A DNA stretch of 64,000 bases, taken from positions 124,001 through 188,000 of the forward strand of contig NZ_JPWA01000004.1 in assembly GCF_003326475.1 (NCBI RefSeq). Reading direction: 5' to 3'. The stretch comes from Thalassospira xianhensis MCCC 1A02616 (lineage in GTDB: Bacteria; Pseudomonadota; Alphaproteobacteria; Rhodospirillales; Thalassospiraceae). How positions within the stretch are numbered: the first letter of the stretch is position 1; every line of letters begins with the position of its first letter. The position numbers were made by a program, and so were the translations under genes. The notes under the pieces were generated by a model. That model did not search any database. It saw only the letters and a list, made by a program, of their open reading frames with translations, and was not told the DNA's origin. Positions 1 through 8,952 of the stretch are shown here, piece after piece.

Positions 1-58
<58 letters not shown>

Positions 59-372
59 AAATGACCAGCTATTGGCGCGCCTTTGTTAGACCAGCACCTA
101 TGGCAAGTCAAGCTGATACCAGCGTTTTCAACCATCTCGTCAATTGCGCCGGAGATCATCACCCTGTGAAACACATCACAGGCCCCGGCTTTTGGACAAA
201 TAACGCTTTTCCAATCACTTCCGGGGACGGTTTCGTCAGTTACCTTTGCATCCTGCGCTTAGCTTTTATAGAATTGTTGATAAATAGATTATATTCTTTG
301 CCGCTAGAAACAGGCATGTTCGCCCGGGTGAACAAACCCGGCGAATGAACGCAGTGACGGAGAAGACCACCA
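59..372. other. Intergenic region upstream of fliG
   Basis: No convincing gene is seen here. The second half is AT-rich (about 255-310) and is the likely fliG promoter region, but I could not fix a -35/-10 pair. A small hairpin (CCGGGT, six-base loop, ACCCGG) lies at 324-341 in the presumed leader. The fliG Shine-Dalgarno GGAGAAG lies at about 360-366. Confidence 0.5.
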
Positions 373-1392
373 GTGGGGCGCGTAAAAGAAGAATACAGGT
401 CGCTTGCAGGCCCGGAAAAAGCCGCGATTCTGATGCTGGCACTTGGTGAAGAACACGCCACCAAAATGTTCAGCATGATGGATGACGAGGAAATCAAAGA
501 GATTTCCCAGACCATGTCGGGTCTTGGCACCATCAGCTCCAATATCGTTGAACGTCTGTTTGTGGAATTTGCAGACCAGCTTTCCTCGACCGGCTCGCTG
601 GTCGGTTCGTTCGATACGACCGAACGCCTGCTGTCCAAAGTCCTTCCCGAAGACCGTGTCAACGGCATCATGGAAGAGATTCGCGGCCCCGCCGGCCGCA
701 CCATGTGGGACAAGCTCAACAACGTGAACGAGGCGGTTCTCGCCAACTACCTCAAAAACGAATACCCCCAGACCGTTGGCGTGGTGCTTTCGAAACTGAA
801 ATCATCCCACTCGGCCGCTGTATTGTCGCTATTGCCGGAAAACTTCTCGATGGAGGTCATCATGCGTATGCTGCGCATGGAGGCCGTGCAGAAAGAGGTT
901 CTCGACAATATCGAGAAAACACTCCGCACCGAATTCATGTCGAACCTTGCGCGCGGCTCGCGCGGCGACAACCACGAACTGATGGCCGACATCTTCAACA
1001 GCCTGGATCGCCAAAGCCAGGACCGCTTCCTCACCGCCCTCGAGGAACGCAACCGCGACTCTGCGGAAAAGATCAAGGCCCTCATGTTCACCTTCGAAGA
1101 CCTGGCCCGTCTCGACAACAACGGCGTTCAGACGCTGCTCCGTCAGGTCGAAAAAGACAAACTCGCACTGGCCCTCAAAGGCTCGACCGATGCGATGCGC
1201 GATCTGTTCTTCAAAAACATGTCCGAACGTGCCGGCAAGATGATGCGCGAAGACATGGACGCACTGGGCCCCGTCCGCCTGTCGGATGTCGAGGAATCCC
1301 AGATGATGATCGTCCAGCTCGCCAAGGAACTCGCAGCCCAAGGCCAGATCGTCATCTCCGAAGGGGGGGGCGAGGACGAAATGGTCTACTGA
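373..1392 (+). CDS. fliG: Flagellar motor switch protein FliG
   Basis: FliG forms the rotor-side torque ring of the flagellar C-ring, linking FliF to FliM and interacting with the stator MotA/PomA. The 339-residue product has the usual family length and architecture: an N-terminal FliF-binding domain, a middle domain with NEYPQT in place of the common EHPQ motif, and a C-terminal domain. The C-terminal domain keeps the charged torque helix (LRQVEKDKL and [19 protein letters not shown]). The start is GTG at 373, chosen for the preceding GGAGAAG; no in-frame ATG lies close upstream. No other flagellar gene is in the window, so this fliG stands alone. A terminator hairpin follows, and beyond it lies a decayed copy of the gene's own 3' end. 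Confidence 0.95.
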   Translation: MGRVKEEYRSLAGPEKAAILMLALGEEHATKMFSMMDDEEIKEISQTMSGLGTISSNIVERLFVEFADQLSSTGSLVGSFDTTERLLSKVLPEDRVNGIMEEIRGPAGRTMWDKLNNVNEAVLANYLKNEYPQTVGVVLSKLKSSHSAAVLSLLPENFSMEVIMRMLRMEAVQKEVLDNIEKTLRTEFMSNLARGSRGDNHELMADIFNSLDRQSQDRFLTALEERNRDSAEKIKALMFTFEDLARLDNNGVQTLLRQVEKDKLALALKGSTDAMRDLFFKNMSERAGKMMREDMDALGPVRLSDVEESQMMIVQLAKELAAQGQIVISEGGGEDEMVY

Positions 1393-1426
1393 CCCCTGCA
1401 TCCAATCCGGGCCTCGAACGAAAAAC

Positions 1427-1451
1427 GGGACGGCAGCTTGCCGTCCCTTTC
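1427..1451 (+). terminator. Rho-independent terminator after fliG
   Basis: A perfect stem GGGACGGC / GCCGTCCC with a five-base loop lies at 1427-1447, 35 bases after the fliG stop, and is followed by TTTCCTTTT. Confidence 0.85.
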
Positions 1452-1532
1452 CTTTTGCGCAGTCAGCACGCCACTTTGGCAAAGTCCCTTAGCCACTCCA
1501 GACGGATCTCCCCTCCTCTCGATGCCCCAAAC

Positions 1533-1646
1533 AACCTGCGGCCCCGTTCGCCTGACGGCTGCCGGGAATCCTGGATGATGACCACTCAGCCCGCCAAGGA
1601 ACCTGCCACACAGGACCAAATCACCCTTCCCGAAGATGGTGGCGGC
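1533..1646 (+). pseudogene. Decayed duplicate of the fliG 3' end
   Basis: This segment aligns with the last part of fliG at an offset of about 272 bases. The region around 1560-1646 translates to CRESWMMTTQPAKEPATQDQ and then ends in EDGGG; fliG has [20 protein letters not shown] and then EGGG. Just upstream, CTGCGGCCCCGTTCGCCTG matches fliG CTGGGCCCCGTCCGCCTG with two compensating one-base indels. No start codon or intact domain remains. I read it as a tandem duplication remnant, not a gene. Confidence 0.8.
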
Positions 1647-1688
1647 CTAATGCCCTTGGTGCTGCCCCAGCACCTCCCGATACCCGTG

Positions 1689-1965
1689 GCATCCAGTCCG
1701 AGCCCCAACCAACCACGACCAAGCCGGAATGGCAGCTTGTTGCCTCGCTCTTTTGCAAGGTTGATAAAACACTCCCGTAATGACTTTTGGTCGTCTCGGT
1801 CTGAAGGCCTCCGTTCGATGCCTTGCGGCCTCGCCATCCGGTCCGGGTCCGGGTCCCGACCAATCGCGCCCCAAACCGGGACGGCTGATTATCGCTCCCT
1901 TTGTTGTGCGATTGGCGCACCACTTCCGTAATGACTTTTGGCCGTTTCGGGCGGATCGCTCCTGA
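1689..1965 (+). repeat. Degenerate tandem repeats derived from the fliG downstream flank
   Basis: Two diverged units of about 130-145 bases start at roughly 1689 and 1834. Both open with CATCC(A/G)GTCCG and both contain the identical 16-mer CCGTAATGACTTTTGG, at 1775-1790 and 1926-1941. A third, original unit begins at about 1401 (CATCCAATCCGGGCC) directly after fliG and includes its terminator. The later units keep vestiges of the terminator stem (AATGGCAGCTTG; CGGGACGGCTGATT). Boundaries are approximate. Confidence 0.65.
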
Positions 1966-2305
1966 TATGGATGCCTCATAAAACGGCTGGCACCGCGCCG
2001 TGAATTTATCTTCCTCCGCTCACATGACAGTCCGGATACCCCGCCGCATGGAACCTCCATGCCCGCCGGGGTCGTTATGCGGGAACCAACAGGCATCCCC
2101 GCCTGCCCCACTCCTACAGCGCCTCAACCTGCGCCCGCACGGCCTCACGGCCCCTCGTCATCGAAATCACCGACATTCACCATCATTGCCCTCTTTCTTT
2201 GGGAACAGCACATGCCTCGCCCGTTCCGTTTGCCCTGCAAACATCCTGTGACGGCACCACGCAGGGATTGCCCCGGATTTTCGGGGTTTTCCAAAACACA
2301 AAAAA

Positions 2306-2332
2306 GGGCCGGAAATCCAAAGATTCCGGCCC
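2306..2332 (-). terminator. Rho-independent terminator (minus strand)
   Basis: The stem GGGCCGGAA / TTCCGGCCC is followed on the minus strand by TTTTTTGTGTTTT. It lies about 250 bases beyond the stop of the lipoprotein gene on the same strand and probably ends that transcript. Confidence 0.7.
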
Positions 2333-2585
2333 CTCTCGCCCACAATGCAGGCGCAATTATCAAGTTGATGATATATCCTTACCACCAAACAAAGAACAAA
2401 TCAAGAACAATTTTGAATGCCATCGACAAAGACAGGATACAAAGTTCCTGTAGTGCGCATATGCGTTCATCGACGTTACCCAGGAAAACAGCGTCATCGG
2501 GAAATGTAGCCCGGCACATCCCGGTCAATGAAAATTCCCGATCTTTCGGGCCAGATCAGCCTGCCCGATTTCCCCGGCCCGCTCC

Positions 2586-3254
2586 CTATCCGATGATCAC
2601 ATTCGGCACCGGATCGGTGATCGATTTGATTTCCCAGCGCAGCCTGTTCTGACCCGCTGTTTTGACAAACTCGGCTGCGTTGTGGCTGCGGATACCTGCC
2701 GTGGTGCGCAATTCGATCTTGCCGGTCATCTGATAGCCAAGTGCGGTCAGACGTTCTTCATACTGGTCAGGAACGAAGCCGCCGCGTATTTCAACGGTGT
2801 TCGATTCCGCGCGGAAGAACATTTCAAGGATTCGCGAATTGCGCCGGACAAATACAAAGCTTTTGTCGCGCATGATGTTGCTGCGCCGTTCATAGACAAT
2901 ATTGAAAATGCCCTCGCCCTGATAGGTCAGCTGTTTGACACCGGAATCGCGTTTCAGGTCCGCTAGCACCTTGGCAACCCGTTCCTCTTCTTCGTCGGCA
3001 TCAATTTCTTCGTTCAGAAGGGCCTCGGTAATGGTCGGCTGCACCAGCAACCCGCGATAGCTGAACCGGTAATCGCCATTCTGTTCGACATTAAGATCAA
3101 TGGTGAAGTCATCGGGCAGATAACAGCCAACCAGCATCAGGGGCGCTATAATCGCCACCAGAGCCCCCCGCGCGATCAATTGCCCCTGATGGACAGCCCG
3201 CCTGCGCAACGACGCCACAAGCACGAAAAACGGGATTTCGGAGATCATGGTCAT
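2586..3254 (-). CDS. Putative lipoprotein of unknown function
   Basis: I do not recognise a named family. The product is up to 222 residues. A hydrophobic stretch (about residues 31-43) ends in a lipobox-like LVGC with Cys44, suggesting a lipid-anchored envelope protein. The 43 residues before the cysteine are long for a lipoprotein signal, so the real start may be an internal GTG or TTG. The mature part is mixed alpha/beta with an acidic patch (EEIDADEEEERV) and ends in PNVIIG. It is a single-gene transcript, followed at a distance by a terminator. Function is unknown. Confidence 0.65.
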   Translation of the reverse strand: MTMISEIPFFVLVASLRRRAVHQGQLIARGALVAIIAPLMLVGCYLPDDFTIDLNVEQNGDYRFSYRGLLVQPTITEALLNEEIDADEEEERVAKVLADLKRDSGVKQLTYQGEGIFNIVYERRSNIMRDKSFVFVRRNSRILEMFFRAESNTVEIRGGFVPDQYEERLTALGYQMTGKIELRTTAGIRSHNAAEFVKTAGQNRLRWEIKSITDPVPNVIIG

Positions 3255-3409
3255 CGCGGCGTCATCCTGGCTGGTGTTGCTTGATCAAGCTTGCCTGTCA
3301 GGCGCTATGGCGTCAACCGTTGCATCGCGTTTCGATTCTGACCGACGATTCGCGGTGCACTGCGATAATGTGCTGATTCGCAAAAAGAAAATGGAATGAC
3401 CCGAAAATG

Positions 3410-3439
3410 CAAAAAGCCGGCGCGAGGCCGACTTTTGCA
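3410..3439 (-). terminator. Terminator after tRNA-Val
   Basis: On the minus strand, GCAAAAGTCGGC pairs with GCCGGCTTTTTGC around a short loop and continues into a T-rich tail. It lies immediately beyond the tRNA-Val 3' end. Confidence 0.65.
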
Positions 3440-3443
3440 AGAA

Positions 3444-3520
3444 TGGTGGGTGATGAGAGATTCGAACTCCCGACCCTCTCGGTGTAAACGAGATGCTCTA
3501 ACCAGCTGAGCTAATCACCC
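3444..3520 (-). tRNA. tRNA-Val (TAC)
   Basis: The minus-strand sequence starts GGGTGATTAGCTCAG at 3520. It carries an anticodon stem CTCG/CGAG with TAC in the loop, a T-arm GGTCGGGAGTTCGAATC and an encoded CCA at 3444-3446. The length is 77 bases and all cloverleaf arms are present. It follows hupB on the same strand. Confidence 0.96.
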
Positions 3521-3580
3521 GTATTTTGATGCCCCGTTTTGCGGAAGCGGGCGGAACATAACATGCTTTTTTGAAAAAGC

Positions 3581-3608
3581 AATGCCGGTGACGCTTGTCA
3601 CCGGCATT
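3581..3608 (-). terminator. Terminator after hupB
   Basis: A perfect 12-bp stem AATGCCGGTGAC / GTCACCGGCATT with a four-base loop lies 23 bases past the hupB stop. It is flanked by T-runs in both directions, so it could also stop plus-strand transcription. Confidence 0.85.
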
Positions 3609-3630
3609 TTTTTTCAGAACTTCGTCAAAC

Positions 3631-3903
3631 TTAGTTGACGGCGTCCTTAAGACCTTTGCCAGCCTTGAATTTCGGCTGTTTCGATGCCGGAATGTCGATT
3701 TCTTCACCGGTGCGCGGGTTGCGACCTTTTGAAGCAGCGCGAGCAGCGACAGCGAAGGTACCGAAACCGACGAGACGAACTTCGTCACCGCCTTTGAGAG
3801 ATTCGGTAATGGAATCGAAAACAGCGTCAACGGCTTTAGCAGCGTCCGCTTTGGACAGATCGGCTTTAGCAGCTACACTTCCAACGAGATCGTTTTTATT
3901 CAC
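3631..3903 (-). CDS. hupB: DNA-binding protein HU
   Basis: HU is a small histone-like dimer that bends and compacts DNA. The 90-residue product has the family length, the N-terminal MNKNDLV helix start, the GFGTF turn ([11 protein letters not shown]) and the DNA-binding beta-arm with the conserved RNPRTGEEI and its proline tip. It lies downstream of lon on the same strand, separated by 262 bases with a terminator, as is common in alphaproteobacteria. It is followed by its own terminator and tRNA-Val. Confidence 0.97.
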   Translation of the reverse strand: MNKNDLVGSVAAKADLSKADAAKAVDAVFDSITESLKGGDEVRLVGFGTFAVAARAASKGRNPRTGEEIDIPASKQPKFKAGKGLKDAVN

Positions 3904-4114
3904 TTCCTGGCCCCCTTATTGGACGTTCGGAGTTATGAGGAAATTTGGTTTGCCCCAAACCTGTTGCATGGGCAGTGTAAGCAGGTCGCCAAGTTCTCGT
4001 CAATGCGAGAGACGCAGTTTTCTGCGGTTTCGAACGTTTTTTTGATTTTTTTCGTCTTTACAGCCCTGCCGCTGTGGATCAATGCCGATTCTTGGCCAAA
4101 GTTATCCACAGAAA

Positions 4115-4140
4115 AGGGGGGATGGCGCCGCCATCCCCCC
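4115..4140 (-). terminator. Terminator after lon
   Basis: The stem GGGGGATGGC / GCCATCCCCC has a very short GC-rich loop. On the minus strand it is followed by CCTTTTCT. It lies 26 bases beyond the lon stop. Confidence 0.85.
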
Positions 4141-4165
4141 GGTTTTCGAACGTTTTTTTCGCTTA

Positions 4166-6577
4166 TCAGTGAGTGGTAACACCACCGACTTCCGATTCTT
4201 CGCCGTCCTTGGTTTTGACAGCAACGTCATCCACCTCTTCCTCCCACTCGATGGGAACCAGCGGATTGACCAGCGCGTGGCTGAGAACCTCGTCAACATG
4301 GGAAACCGGAATGATTTCCATGCCGCGTTTGACGTTGTCCGGAATGTCTTCCAGATCCTTTTCGTTTTCCTGCGGGATCAGGACGATCTTCACACCGCCG
4401 CGCAAGGCCGCAAGAAGCTTTTCTTTCAAACCACCGATCGCAAGCACACGACCGCGAAGCGTGATTTCGCCCGTCATTGCGACATCCTTGCGAACCGGAT
4501 TGCCCGTCAGAACCGAAACCACCGACGTCACCATGCCGACACCGGCCGACGGACCGTCTTTTGGCGTCGCCCCTTCCGGAACGTGAACGTGAATGTCACG
4601 TTTCTGGAACAGGGTCGGCTTGATGCCGAACTGGGTGGCCCGCGAACGGACAAACGACGTTGCCGCCTGGATCGATTCTGTCATGACTTCACCGAGTTTA
4701 CCGGTGGTTTTCATGTTGCCCTTGCCAGGTACGGTGACCGATTCAATCTGCAGCAGATCACCGCCGAATTCGGTATAGGCCAGACCGGTAACAACACCGA
4801 CCTGATCTTCGCCTTCGGTTTCGCCATAACGGAACTTGCGAATGCCGGCATATTTGCCAAGCGTACGCGGGGTTACGCGAACGGTTTTCAGGTTCTCAAG
4901 CATGATGCGCTTGGTCGCCTTACGCGCAAGCTTCGCCAGCTCACGCTCAAGGCTACGCACACCGGCCTCGCGGGTGTAATAACGGATCAGATCGCGAAGC
5001 GCGTCATCCGAAATGCTCCACTCGCCCTTACGCAGGCCGCTTTCCTTGACCTGTTTCGGGATCAGGTGGCGCTTGGCGATTTCGACTTTTTCATCCTCGG
5101 TGTAACCCGAAATCCGGATGATCTCCATACGGTCGAGCAACGGCTGCTGCATGCGCAGGCTGTTGGCCGTCGTAACGAACATCACATCCGAAAGATCGTA
5201 ATCGACTTCTAGATAGTGGTCGTTAAAGGTCGAATTCTGTTCCGGATCAAGAACTTCAAGCAACGCCGAAGCCGGATCACCACGGAAATCCGAACCCATT
5301 TTCTCGATCTCGTCGAGAAGGAAAAGCGGGTTGGAATATTTCGCCTTTTTCATGCCCTGGATGATTTTACCAGGCATGGAACCGATATAGGTCCGGCGAT
5401 GACCGCGAATTTCGGACTCGTCACGCACCCCGCCAAGCGACATACGCACGAACGTACGACCGGTCGCATTGGCCATCGATTTCCCAAGCGAGGTTTTACC
5501 AACACCCGGGGGACCGACAAGGCATAGAATCGGGCCTTTGACCTTTTTGATACGCGCCTGAACCGCAAGATATTCAAGGATGCGTTCCTTGACCTGCTCA
5601 AGACCATAATGCTCCTTGTCGAGCACCTTTTTGGCCTTTTTCAGATCAAGCGAAACACGCGAACGCTTGTTCCACGGAATCGACACCATCCAGTCAAGAT
5701 AGTTGCGCACCACGGTGGCCTCGGCGGACATCGGGCTCATATTGCGCAGCTTCTTAAGCTCGGCCTGGGCCTTTTCCTTGGCTTCCTTCGGCATCTTGGC
5801 CTTGTTCAGCTTCTCTTCGATTTCAGAAGCTTCATCCTTGCCGTCTTCGCCCTCGCCCAGTTCCTTCTGAATGGCTTTAAGCTGCTCGTTCAGATAGTAC
5901 TCTCGCTGGGTTTTCTCCATCTGGCGCTTGACGCGGTTGCGGATCTTTTTCTCGACCTGCAGGACGCCGATTTCCGATTCCATGAAACCGAAAATGCGTT
6001 CCAGACGATCCCCGACAAGGGTCGTTTCCAGAAGTTCCTGTTTTTCGGAAATCTTGAGCGACAGATGCGATGCCACCGTATCGGCAAGCTTCGCGGGCTC
6101 TTCGATCTGATTAACCGATACCAGAACTTCCGGCGGTATCTTCTTGTTCAGCTTGATATATTGTTCGAACTGGGTCACGACGGAACGCGCAAGCGCTTCA
6201 AGCTCGCTGTCATCCTCGTCAGCTTCCTCGCGAACAGCGGCATAAGCCTGGAAAAATTCGGGATTGTCGACGAAACCGGAAATCTCCGCGCGCTTGCCAC
6301 CTTCGACAAGCACCTTGACCGTCCCGTCCGGCAGCTTCAGAAGCTGCAACACGGTTGCGACAGTCCCGATTTCATACAGATCGTCGACAGACGGGTCATC
6401 AAGACCCGCATCTTTTTGGGTAACAAGCAGAATCTGCTTGTCCTCGCGCATAACATCTTCAAGTGCGCGCACTGATTTTTCACGTCCGACAAACAGCGGA
6501 ACAATCATGTGCGGAAACACTACGATGTCGCGCAACGGCAGTACCGGGTAAATTTCGCCACGCGCCAATTCAACCAT
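4166..6577 (-). CDS. lon: ATP-dependent protease Lon
   Basis: Lon is a cytosolic homohexameric AAA+ serine protease that degrades misfolded and regulatory proteins. The 803-residue product has the full family layout: the N-terminal LON substrate domain (about 10-205), a coiled-coil linker, the AAA+ module with Walker [14 protein letters not shown] (about 355), Walker [10 protein letters not shown], and the C-terminal protease domain. The catalytic serine lies in [10 protein letters not shown], with the partner lysine in [10 protein letters not shown] further on. It starts at ATG 6577. Its neighbours clpX and clpP on the same strand make this a proteolysis locus. Confidence 0.98.
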   Translation of the reverse strand: MVELARGEIYPVLPLRDIVVFPHMIVPLFVGREKSVRALEDVMREDKQILLVTQKDAGLDDPSVDDLYEIGTVATVLQLLKLPDGTVKVLVEGGKRAEISGFVDNPEFFQAYAAVREEADEDDSELEALARSVVTQFEQYIKLNKKIPPEVLVSVNQIEEPAKLADTVASHLSLKISEKQELLETTLVGDRLERIFGFMESEIGVLQVEKKIRNRVKRQMEKTQREYYLNEQLKAIQKELGEGEDGKDEASEIEEKLNKAKMPKEAKEKAQAELKKLRNMSPMSAEATVVRNYLDWMVSIPWNKRSRVSLDLKKAKKVLDKEHYGLEQVKERILEYLAVQARIKKVKGPILCLVGPPGVGKTSLGKSMANATGRTFVRMSLGGVRDESEIRGHRRTYIGSMPGKIIQGMKKAKYSNPLFLLDEIEKMGSDFRGDPASALLEVLDPEQNSTFNDHYLEVDYDLSDVMFVTTANSLRMQQPLLDRMEIIRISGYTEDEKVEIAKRHLIPKQVKESGLRKGEWSISDDALRDLIRYYTREAGVRSLERELAKLARKATKRIMLENLKTVRVTPRTLGKYAGIRKFRYGETEGEDQVGVVTGLAYTEFGGDLLQIESVTVPGKGNMKTTGKLGEVMTESIQAATSFVRSRATQFGIKPTLFQKRDIHVHVPEGATPKDGPSAGVGMVTSVVSVLTGNPVRKDVAMTGEITLRGRVLAIGGLKEKLLAALRGGVKIVLIPQENEKDLEDIPDNVKRGMEIIPVSHVDEVLSHALVNPLVPIEWEEEVDDVAVKTKDGEESEVGGVTTH

Positions 6578-6670
6578 TATGTTCTATTCCCTATTCTGAG
6601 CCAAAACGTTGCTGGGGTCCTGCCATAGGCCCCGCCAGTAACGCGAACATTCAAAAGATAATCTGAAATT

Positions 6671-6699
6671 CCCGCACCGCAATAGGATGCCGGTGCGGG
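6671..6699 (-). terminator. Possible terminator between clpX and lon
   Basis: The inverted repeat CCCGCACCG / CGGTGCGGG lies nine bases past the clpX stop. The T-tract on the minus strand is weak (GGGAATTTCAGATT), so termination may be partial and allow some read-through into lon. Confidence 0.5.
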
Positions 6700-6707
6700 A
6701 TCAGAAA

Positions 6708-7973
6708 TCAGGCACTGTGCTCGACACCTTCACGTCGTTCGGCATGGATCAGCAACGGTTTTGCCTTTCCTTCGACGACGTCACGGTTGATCACGATTTC
6801 CTCGACGCTCTCAAGGGTCGGCAGATCGAACATGGTATCAAGCAGGATGCCCTCCATGATCGAACGCAGGCCACGCGCACCGGTTTTACGCTCGATCGCC
6901 TTTTTGGCGATCGCCACCAGCGCATCAGGCTGGAAGGTCAGTTTCACGTCTTCCATATCGAACAGACGCTGATACTGCTTGATAAGCGCATTTTTCGGCT
7001 CGGTCAGAATCTTGACCAGCGCATCCTCGTCGAGGTCTTCAAGCGTTGCCAGAACCGGCAGACGGCCGATGAATTCCGGAATAAGACCGAATTTCAGCAG
7101 GTCTTCGGGTTCCACTTCACGCAGGACTTCGCCTGTACGACGGTCTTCAGGGCTGCGGACATCCGCACCGAAACCAATCGCACTGCCCTTGCCACGCTGC
7201 GAAATCACCTTGTCCAGGCCAGCGAAGGCACCGCCAACGATGAAAAGGATGTTGGTGGTATCGACCTGCAGGAATTCCTGCTGCGGGTGCTTGCGGCCGC
7301 CCTGCGGCGGAACCGATGCAACCGTACCTTCCATGATCTTCAGAAGGGCCTGCTGCACACCCTCACCCGACACGTCACGGGTGATCGAAGGGTTGTCGGA
7401 CTTGCGCGAAATCTTGTCGACTTCGTCAATATAGACGATGCCGCGCTGCGCACGTTCGACATTGTAGTCCGCTGCCTGAAGCAGCTTGAGAATGATGTTT
7501 TCGACATCCTCACCGACATAACCTGCCTCGGTAAGCGTCGTGGCGTCTGCCATGGTGAAAGGCACATCAAGGATGCGCGCAAGCGTCTGCGCCAGAAGCG
7601 TCTTACCACAGCCGGTCGGACCAACCAGCATGATGTTCGACTTGGCAAGTTCGATATCCTCGTTCTTGCTGGCGTGATGCAGGCGTTTGTAGTGGTTGTG
7701 AACCGCGACAGAGAGAACTTTCTTCGCATGGCCCTGACCGATTACATAATCGTCAAGAACCTTGCAAATCTCTTGCGGAGAAGGCACCCCGTCAGCCGAT
7801 TTGACGAGATGGGTTTTGTGCTCTTCGCGGATGATGTCCATGCAAAGCTCTACGCATTCATCACAGATGAATACGGTTGGACCGGCGATGAGCTTGCGAA
7901 CCTCGTGCTGGCTCTTTCCACAGAAAGAACAATACAGAGTGTTCTTGGAGTCCCCGCTATTCGATTTGCTCAT
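6708..7973 (-). CDS. clpX: ClpX, ATPase subunit of the ClpXP protease
   Basis: ClpX is a hexameric AAA+ unfoldase that recognises degradation tags and feeds substrates to ClpP. The 421-residue product begins with the zinc-binding domain, with cysteines at 15, 18, 37 and 40. It then has Walker A GPTGCGKT (about 117-124), Walker [11 protein letters not shown], the IGF-type ClpP-docking loop (SAIGFGAD) and the sensor-2 region GARGLRSI. It lies between clpP upstream and lon downstream on the same strand. The 303 bases up to clpP include a strong terminator, so clpX probably has its own promoter. Confidence 0.98.
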   Translation of the reverse strand: MSKSNSGDSKNTLYCSFCGKSQHEVRKLIAGPTVFICDECVELCMDIIREEHKTHLVKSADGVPSPQEICKVLDDYVIGQGHAKKVLSVAVHNHYKRLHHASKNEDIELAKSNIMLVGPTGCGKTLLAQTLARILDVPFTMADATTLTEAGYVGEDVENIILKLLQAADYNVERAQRGIVYIDEVDKISRKSDNPSITRDVSGEGVQQALLKIMEGTVASVPPQGGRKHPQQEFLQVDTTNILFIVGGAFAGLDKVISQRGKGSAIGFGADVRSPEDRRTGEVLREVEPEDLLKFGLIPEFIGRLPVLATLEDLDEDALVKILTEPKNALIKQYQRLFDMEDVKLTFQPDALVAIAKKAIERKTGARGLRSIMEGILLDTMFDLPTLESVEEIVINRDVVEGKAKPLLIHAERREGVEHSA

Positions 7974-8276
7974 ACAAACCCCAATTACGTTTGACGTTAT
8001 CTTTTATCGCCATGTTAGCCGGTAAACGATACCGATCTCAACGTTTAATCTGCGCTTATCGGCCATATGGCCACATGTTTGATATGGGAGCGCACCCAAG
8101 GATGCGAAACCCCTGTTCATTATCACCTGAACGTTATGGAATTTCGCATGTTCCAAACAATGTCACAGAACCTACTTATACCTCCTGTCTATGACCAGAG
8201 GATGAATGTGCGCAAGCCATAAAAAAAACGCCCCGGCAAAACACCGGGGCGTTTTCATCGGATCGTTATCAAACGA
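7974..8276. other. clpP-clpX intergenic region
   Basis: No gene is seen. It contains the clpP terminator near 8227-8254, and the clpX promoter is presumed to lie in the rest. The 12-base palindrome GGCCATATGGCC lies near 8060; I cannot assign it to a regulator. Confidence 0.4.
8227..8254 (-). terminator. Terminator after clpP
   Basis: The stem AACGCCCCGG / CCGGGGCGTT is followed on the minus strand by a run of eight T. It starts 23 bases beyond the clpP stop. Confidence 0.92.
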
Positions 8277-8906
8277 TCAATCTTTTTTCGCATCAGAATC
8301 CGGTTTCGGACGCGACGTAACCACCTCGTCAATCAAACCAAACTCCTTGGCCTGATCCGGGGTAAGGAAGTTATCACGCTCCATCGCGTCTTCAATCGTC
8401 TTGAGATCACGGCCGGTATGCTCGACATAGATCTCGTTAAGACGCTGACGCAATGCCAGAATTTCGCGGGCATGGATTTCGATATCCGATGCTTGGCCCT
8501 GGAACCCACCGGACGGCTGGTGAATCATGACGCGCGCATTCGGCAGGCAGTAACGCTTGCCCTTTGCACCGGCCATCAGCAACAGCGACCCCATGGAAGC
8601 CGCCTGCCCCATGCACACCGTGGAAACATCGCAACGGATGTACTGCATGGTGTCATAGATCGCCAGACCCGACGTCACAACCCCGCCCGGGGAGTTGATG
8701 TAAAGCGAGATATCCTTGTCCGGGTTTTCCGATTCGAGATGCAGCAACTGCGCGCAGATCAGTGACGACATGCCGTCATGAACCTGGCCGTTGATGAAGA
8801 CAATCCGCTCCTTGAGAAGACGGGAAAAGATGTCGTAGGCCCGTTCACCACGGCTGGTCTGTTCAACCACCATCGGCACGAGCGAGTTCATCTGTGCTTC
8901 AATCAT
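8277..8906 (-). CDS. clpP: ClpP, proteolytic subunit
   Basis: ClpP is the tetradecameric serine peptidase that pairs with ClpX (and ClpA where present). The product has the catalytic serine in [10 protein letters not shown], the histidine in ARVMIHQP, and the aspartate in the following helix-rich part, with the handle region between. I place the start at ATG 8906 because AAGGAG lies ten bases upstream; a TTG three codons further out (8915) is less likely. The length of about 209 residues is normal. It is transcribed after tig and ends at a strong terminator. Confidence 0.97.
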   Translation of the reverse strand: MIEAQMNSLVPMVVEQTSRGERAYDIFSRLLKERIVFINGQVHDGMSSLICAQLLHLESENPDKDISLYINSPGGVVTSGLAIYDTMQYIRCDVSTVCMGQAASMGSLLLMAGAKGKRYCLPNARVMIHQPSGGFQGQASDIEIHAREILALRQRLNEIYVEHTGRDLKTIEDAMERDNFLTPDQAKEFGLIDEVVTSRPKPDSDAKKD

Positions 8907-8952
8907 CGACTGCAATCTCCTTGCTGCATCCTAAACCGGTATGTCGGACGGA

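Larger units (their letters stand above)
1393..2585. other. 1.2 kb non-coding stretch downstream of fliG
   Basis: Besides the fliG terminator, the decayed fliG tail and the flank repeats, nothing that looks like a working gene is present. The long open frame running through 705-1931 is an out-of-frame reading of fliG that happens to enter the decayed copy. From about 1970 to 2585 I see only a minus-strand terminator near 2306. Confidence 0.6.

Noticed and set aside
705-1931. Long plus-strand open frame of about 408 codons
   Set aside because: It overlaps fliG in another frame, has Arg/Pro/His-rich composition typical of a shadow frame, and only enters the decayed fliG copy by chance.
4082-5212. 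Plus-strand open frame opposite lon
   Set aside because: It is antisense to the intact lon gene, has no ribosome site and shows shadow-frame composition.
6577-6660. Heat-shock sigma-32 promoter for lon
   Set aside because: TTGAAT and CCTATG-like elements are present, but the match is too loose to list as a feature.
6687-7994. Plus-strand open frame of 435 codons opposite clpX
   Set aside because: Fully antisense to clpX; the length comes from codon bias of the true gene.
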